In this document: positions 6,600-9,140 of the stretch, in pieces
How positions within the stretch are numbered: position 1 is the first letter of the stretch
How the letters are laid out: each line of letters starts with the position of its first letter
NCBI GenBank assembly: GCA_031398915.1
Contig: JANNOG010000023.1
Span: 1-9,140 of the forward strand
From: JANNOG01 sp031398915
Lineage (GTDB): Bacteria; Actinomycetota; Actinomycetes; Actinomycetales; JBBAYJ01
Length of the DNA: 9,140 nt
Direction of reading: 5' to 3'
Notes under the pieces: generated by a model
Databases searched by the model: none
Told to the model about the DNA's origin: nothing
The model's input: the letters and a program-made list of their open reading frames with translations, nothing else
Position numbers and translations under genes: made by a program

Positions 6600-7399
6600 C
6601 GGCGCTCCAGCAGGGTCCGGACGCTGTCACCAGCGATGTTGCCGACCACCGAGAGCACGAGGACGCCGATTCCGGGCATCACCGGGATCCACCACTGTTG
6701 GAGTAGGTACGAGAGGTTGCGCGCCGTGTCGGCGCCCAGCTCGGCGGCGGGAGCGGGTTGGCCGAGGCCCAGGAAGGACAGTCCGGCCAGCGTGATGACC
6801 AGGTTGCCCACGTCCAGACTGGCTGTCACGACCACCGCCGGGACGGCGCCCGGCAGCAGGTGACGCCACGCCACCCGCACCGAGCTGACCCCGGACAACC
6901 GCGCGGTCTCGACGTGCGGACGAGCTCGCAGGGTGCGGATCTCACCGCGAATGATTCGCGCGTAGAACGGCCACCACACGATCGAGACCGCGATCAGGGT
7001 GTTGACCAGGCCCGGGCCCAATCCGGCGACCACCGCGATCGCCAGGACAGGGGCCGGCAACGCCAGGAACAGGTCGGTCACGCGCATCAGAACGGTGTCG
7101 ACCCAGCCACCGGCTGCGCCGGCGACGACTCCGACGACACCGCCGATCACCAGCCCGGACGCGATCACGGCGAGGGCGGCGAACCAGCTCAGCCGGATCC
7201 CGGCGAGCACGCGACTCAGCACGTCGCGGCCGATCGAGTCGGTGCCCAACGCGAAACCGGCCGAGCCGGGCGCCTGAAGGGGTGCTCCGGCGGGCGTCAG
7301 CGGGTCGTGGGGCGAGATCACCGGGGCCAACAGCGCGACCAGCGTGACGATGACCAGCAGTGATGCGCCTGCCCAGGCGCTGCGTCGACCGAGGGCCAT
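6596..7399 (-). CDS. ABC transporter permease, DppC/OppC-like
   Basis: Started at the ATG at 7397-7399, the protein has 267 residues. The first membrane span is at about 11-29 (VTLVALLAPVISP), followed by the family motif LGTDSIGRDVLSRVLAGIRLS (51-71, with T53, D54, G57, R58 and D59), further spans, an EAA loop at about 163-186 (VETARLSGVSS, then RHLLPGAVP) and the GLSFLGLG segment (206-213) near the end. It lacks the long cytoplasmic N-terminal tail of some OppC proteins. An upstream in-frame ATG at 7663 would add 88 Pro/Arg-rich residues inside the ATPase gene and is rejected. The chosen start has GGAGG 9 nt upstream and begins 1 nt after the ATPase stop. It would pair with the DppB-like protein as a heterodimeric channel. 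Confidence 0.94.
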   Translation of the reverse strand: MALGRRSAWAGASLLVIVTLVALLAPVISPHDPLTPAGAPLQAPGSAGFALGTDSIGRDVLSRVLAGIRLSWFAALAVIASGLVIGGVVGVVAGAAGGWVDTVLMRVTDLFLALPAPVLAIAVVAGLGPGLVNTLIAVSIVWWPFYARIIRGEIRTLRARPHVETARLSGVSSVRVAWRHLLPGAVPAVVVTASLDVGNLVITLAGLSFLGLGQPAPAAELGADTARNLSYLLQQWWIPVMPGIGVLVLSVVGNIAGDSVRTLLERR

Positions 7400-7400
7400 G

Positions 7401-9140
7401 TCAGCTCGCCTCCAGGTGGATACAGGCGGCAAGGTGGGTCCCCTGCCCGGGGCTGCGGGCCAGGCGCGGCACGAGGGTGGGATCGGCGCAGGCGGCGTCG
7501 GCCCTGGGGCATCGGGGGTGGAATGCGCACCCGGGTGGGGGTGACAGCGGACTGGCCGGCTCACCGATCGGGCGGCCCACCCTGACACCGACACCGGGAA
7601 CGGCTGCCACCAGAGCCTGCGTGTAGGGGTGGCGGGGCCGGAGGGTGACCTGGTCGGCGGCACCGACCTCGACGATGCGGCCGAGGTACATGACGGCGAT
7701 CCGGTCGGCCACGACCCTCGCGACGGCCAGATCGTGTGTCACGAACGCGACCGCCATCCCCAGTTCACGGCGAAGTGACCCGATGAGGTTGAGCACCGAG
7801 GCGGCGAGTGAGACGTCGAGAGCGCTGGTCGGTTCGTCGCACAGCAGGATCTCCGGCGGGATCACCGTCGCCCGCGCCAGCGCGACCCGCTGCCGTTGGC
7901 CACCCGACAGCTGGACGGATCGAGCACCCGCAACCTCCGCGGGCAGGCCGACCCGGGCCAGGGCGTCCGTCACCCGCAGCGCCCGCTCACGGCGAGGCAC
8001 CCGAGCCGCCCGCAACCTCTCCCCGATCAGTTCGCCGATGGTCAGCCATGGCGTCAGCGATGCCCCCGCGTCCTGGAAGACCATCTGCACACCGGACGCC
8101 GAGCCCAGCTCGACCTGTCCCGAGGTGGCCTGTTCCAGGCCTGCGATGACCCGCAGCAGGGTGGACTTGCCCGATCCACTCTCACCGACGATGGCCACCG
8201 CCTCACCGCGACCGACTGTCAGGCCGACACCGCGCAGCGCCTGCAACGAGCGAACCGGGCCCAGGCCCCGACCGATGGCGTAGGTCCGGGTGATGCCCGA
8301 GACGCGGACGGCGAAGGGTTCGGTGGGGTCGGGGGTCGCGGTGAGTGTGGCCGCGGTGAGTGTGGCCGCGGTAGCTGGGGGCGGACCGTCGATGGGTGGC
8401 AGCGGCGCGGCCGCAGTGTCTGATGGCGGAGTGGCCGCAGTGTCTGATGGCGGAGTGGCCGCGTAGTCGCGGACAACCTCGACCGGTCGGAGGCAGGCGC
8501 TGTCATGCCCGGGCACCACCGTGACGGGTTCGGGTGGAGTGACGAGGCAGTCGTCGCCCGCCAGCGGGCACCGGGGGGCGAAGGCACAACCGGGCTCCGG
8601 AGCCGCGGGGCTCGGCACCTCGCCGGCAAGTGCCAGCAGCGGGCGCCCCCGCACCGAGGTCAGCGAGAGCCTGGACCGGCCCAGCGCCACCCCGTACGGG
8701 TGGGCACCGTTGGTCAGCAGCTCTGCTGTCGGGCCGATCTCGGCGATTCGTCCCGCGTAGAGCACGGCCACCCGATCGGCCACCTGCGCCGCGACCCCCA
8801 GATCGTGAGTGACCAGGACGAACGCGCACCCCAGCTCGTCTCGCAGGCGACCGAGCAGGGCGAGGACCTGCGCCTGCACGGTGACGTCCAGTGCGGTGGT
8901 CGGCTCGTCGGCGATGACCAGTGACGGCGACCCCGCGACCGCCATGGCGATCATCACGCGCTGGCGCAACCCACCGGACAACTCATGCGGGTAGGCCGAC
9001 ATCCGCCGGGCGGCGTCGGCGATCCCCACCGCAGTGAGCAGGTGCTCGGCCTGGGCCCCGGATCCGGCCGACTCGGCCACCTGCTGCCCGATCCGCATCG
9101 TGGGATTGAGTGAGGTCATCGGGTCCTGGAACACCGCGCC
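7401..9140 (-). CDS. Fused two-domain ABC transporter ATPase, DppD-DppF/YejF type (5' partial)
   Basis: The frame runs off the right edge, so the N-terminus, including the first Walker A, is missing; 579 residues are visible. The first domain enters at the Q-loop (VFQDPMTSLNP, 3-13), then signature LSGGLRQR, Walker B with DEPTTALD (about 78-85) and switch histidine H112. An Oligo_HPY-type C-terminal region follows (HPYGVAL; CAFAPRCP, about 185-192). A low-complexity Ala/Thr/Pro linker spans about 224-274. The second domain is complete: Walker A GESGSGKS (about 319-326), Q-loop VFQDAGAS, signature LSGGQRQR, Walker B DEPTSALD (about 435-442) and H469 in THD, then a second Oligo_HPY-type region with CAFHPRCP. 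Both catalytic glutamates are kept, so both sites may be active. It would power the two permeases encoded immediately downstream. The GTG at 9132-9134 is only an internal valine codon, not the start. Confidence 0.95.
   Translation of the reverse strand, partial: GAVFQDPMTSLNPTMRIGQQVAESAGSGAQAEHLLTAVGIADAARRMSAYPHELSGGLRQRVMIAMAVAGSPSLVIADEPTTALDVTVQAQVLALLGRLRDELGCAFVLVTHDLGVAAQVADRVAVLYAGRIAEIGPTAELLTNGAHPYGVALGRSRLSLTSVRGRPLLALAGEVPSPAAPEPGCAFAPRCPLAGDDCLVTPPEPVTVVPGHDSACLRPVEVVRDYAATPPSDTAATPPSDTAAAPLPPIDGPPPATAATLTAATLTATPDPTEPFAVRVSGITRTYAIGRGLGPVRSLQALRGVGLTVGRGEAVAIVGESGSGKSTLLRVIAGLEQATSGQVELGSASGVQMVFQDAGASLTPWLTIGELIGERLRAARVPRRERALRVTDALARVGLPAEVAGARSVQLSGGQRQRVALARATVIPPEILLCDEPTSALDVSLAASVLNLIGSLRRELGMAVAFVTHDLAVARVVADRIAVMYLGRIVEVGAADQVTLRPRHPYTQALVAAVPGVGVRVGRPIGEPASPLSPPPGCAFHPRCPRADAACADPTLVPRLARSPGQGTHLAACIHLEAS
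7409..7413 (-). promoter_or_regulatory. Ribosome binding site fixing the DppC-like start
   Basis: GGAGG on the minus strand, 9 nt before the ATG at 7399 and inside the end of the ATPase gene. It supports the 267-residue form of the permease over the longer in-frame reading. Confidence 0.75.
8341..8370 (-). repeat. 15-bp tandem duplication in the ATPase linker
   Basis: Two identical 15-bp units lie at 8341-8355 and 8356-8370, encoding the in-frame five-residue repeat ATLTA on the minus strand. They lie in the linker between the two ATPase domains, where insertions are probably tolerated. Confidence 0.85.
8409..8462 (-). repeat. 24-bp tandem repeat in the ATPase linker
   Basis: Two identical 24-bp units occur at 8409-8432 and 8433-8456, followed by 6 bp of a third copy. 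On the minus strand each encodes eight residues (ATPPSDTA). The repeat is in frame and confined to the inter-domain linker, so copy-number changes would alter linker length only. Confidence 0.9.

Larger units (their letters stand above)
1320..9140 (-). other. Seven-gene operon: oligopeptide-class importer plus three hydrolases
   Basis: All seven minus-strand genes are contiguous. Reading 5' to 3', the junctions are: ATPase to DppC-like, 1-nt gap; DppC-like to DppB-like, 4-bp overlap; DppB-like to ureohydrolase, 40-bp gap; ureohydrolase to isochorismatase-like, 1-bp overlap; isochorismatase-like to solute-binding protein, 4-bp overlap; solute-binding protein to lactonase-like, 4-nt gap. No internal terminator is visible. 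The promoter and perhaps further genes lie beyond the right edge. A single transcript is very likely; the shared pathway is inferred from this arrangement. Confidence 0.85.

Noticed and set aside
1302..6863. Long plus-strand open frames opposite the operon (1302-2264, 1987-3231, 4400-5650, 5310-6863)
   Set aside because: They lie antisense to genes with clear family motifs, have Arg/Gly/Asp/Val-rich composition, and show no recognisable domains. They are expected shadows in high-G+C DNA.
7400..7663. Longer N-terminus for the DppC-like permease starting at 7663
   Set aside because: The extra 88 residues are Pro/Arg-rich, lie within the ATPase coding sequence and do not resemble permease N-termini.
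9132..9134. GTG at 9134 as the ATPase start
   Set aside because: It encodes the valine of the VFQDP Q-loop; starting there would drop the first Walker A. The gene simply runs off the window.
1320..9140. Mobile element or genomic island
   Set aside because: No transposase, integrase, terminal inverted repeats, tRNA-linked attachment site or abrupt base-composition shift is visible.

Overview
The window looks like chromosomal DNA of a high-G+C actinobacterium. G+C is about two thirds by eye, third codon positions are almost all G or C, Shine-Dalgarno sites are purine-rich (GGAGG, AAGGAG), and there is a short lipoprotein signal peptide and a Ser/Thr/Pro-rich secreted repeat protein. The genus cannot be named from the sequence alone. 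There are no rRNA or tRNA genes, no transposases and no CRISPR array.

Left part (1-1267, plus strand): the 3' end of a large secreted or surface protein. It starts inside a 42-bp tandem repeat encoding a Ser/Thr/Pro-rich stalk. Three tandem domains of about 118 residues follow, each with a CX8C pair, a YNN motif and a closing VGYF-like motif. A short intergenic space (1268-1319) with a strong hairpin separates this gene from the convergent operon.

Rest of the window (1320-9140, minus strand): one tightly packed operon of at least seven genes. Read 5' to 3' on the minus strand it encodes a fused two-domain oligopeptide-type ABC ATPase (its start lies outside the window), a DppC-like permease, a DppB-like permease, a ureohydrolase (agmatinase/guanidinobutyrase family), an isochorismatase-like cysteine hydrolase, a family-5 solute-binding lipoprotein, and a metallo-beta-lactamase-fold hydrolase of the N-acyl-homoserine-lactonase type. 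Junctions are overlaps of 1 or 4 bp or gaps of 1 to 40 bp, so co-transcription and translational coupling are very likely. The promoter is not in the window.

How the genes may work together (inference): the lipoprotein, two permeases and double ATPase form a complete importer of the dipeptide/oligopeptide/nickel class. Three unrelated hydrolases are wired into the same transcript. One would release urea from a guanidino group, one would cut an amide or carbamoyl-type bond, and one would open a lactone or related ester. The simplest reading is an uptake-and-dismantling pathway for a guanidino-containing small molecule, perhaps an arginine-derived metabolite or peptide. The substrate cannot be read from the sequence. 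This mixed transporter-hydrolase operon is the most interesting item here.
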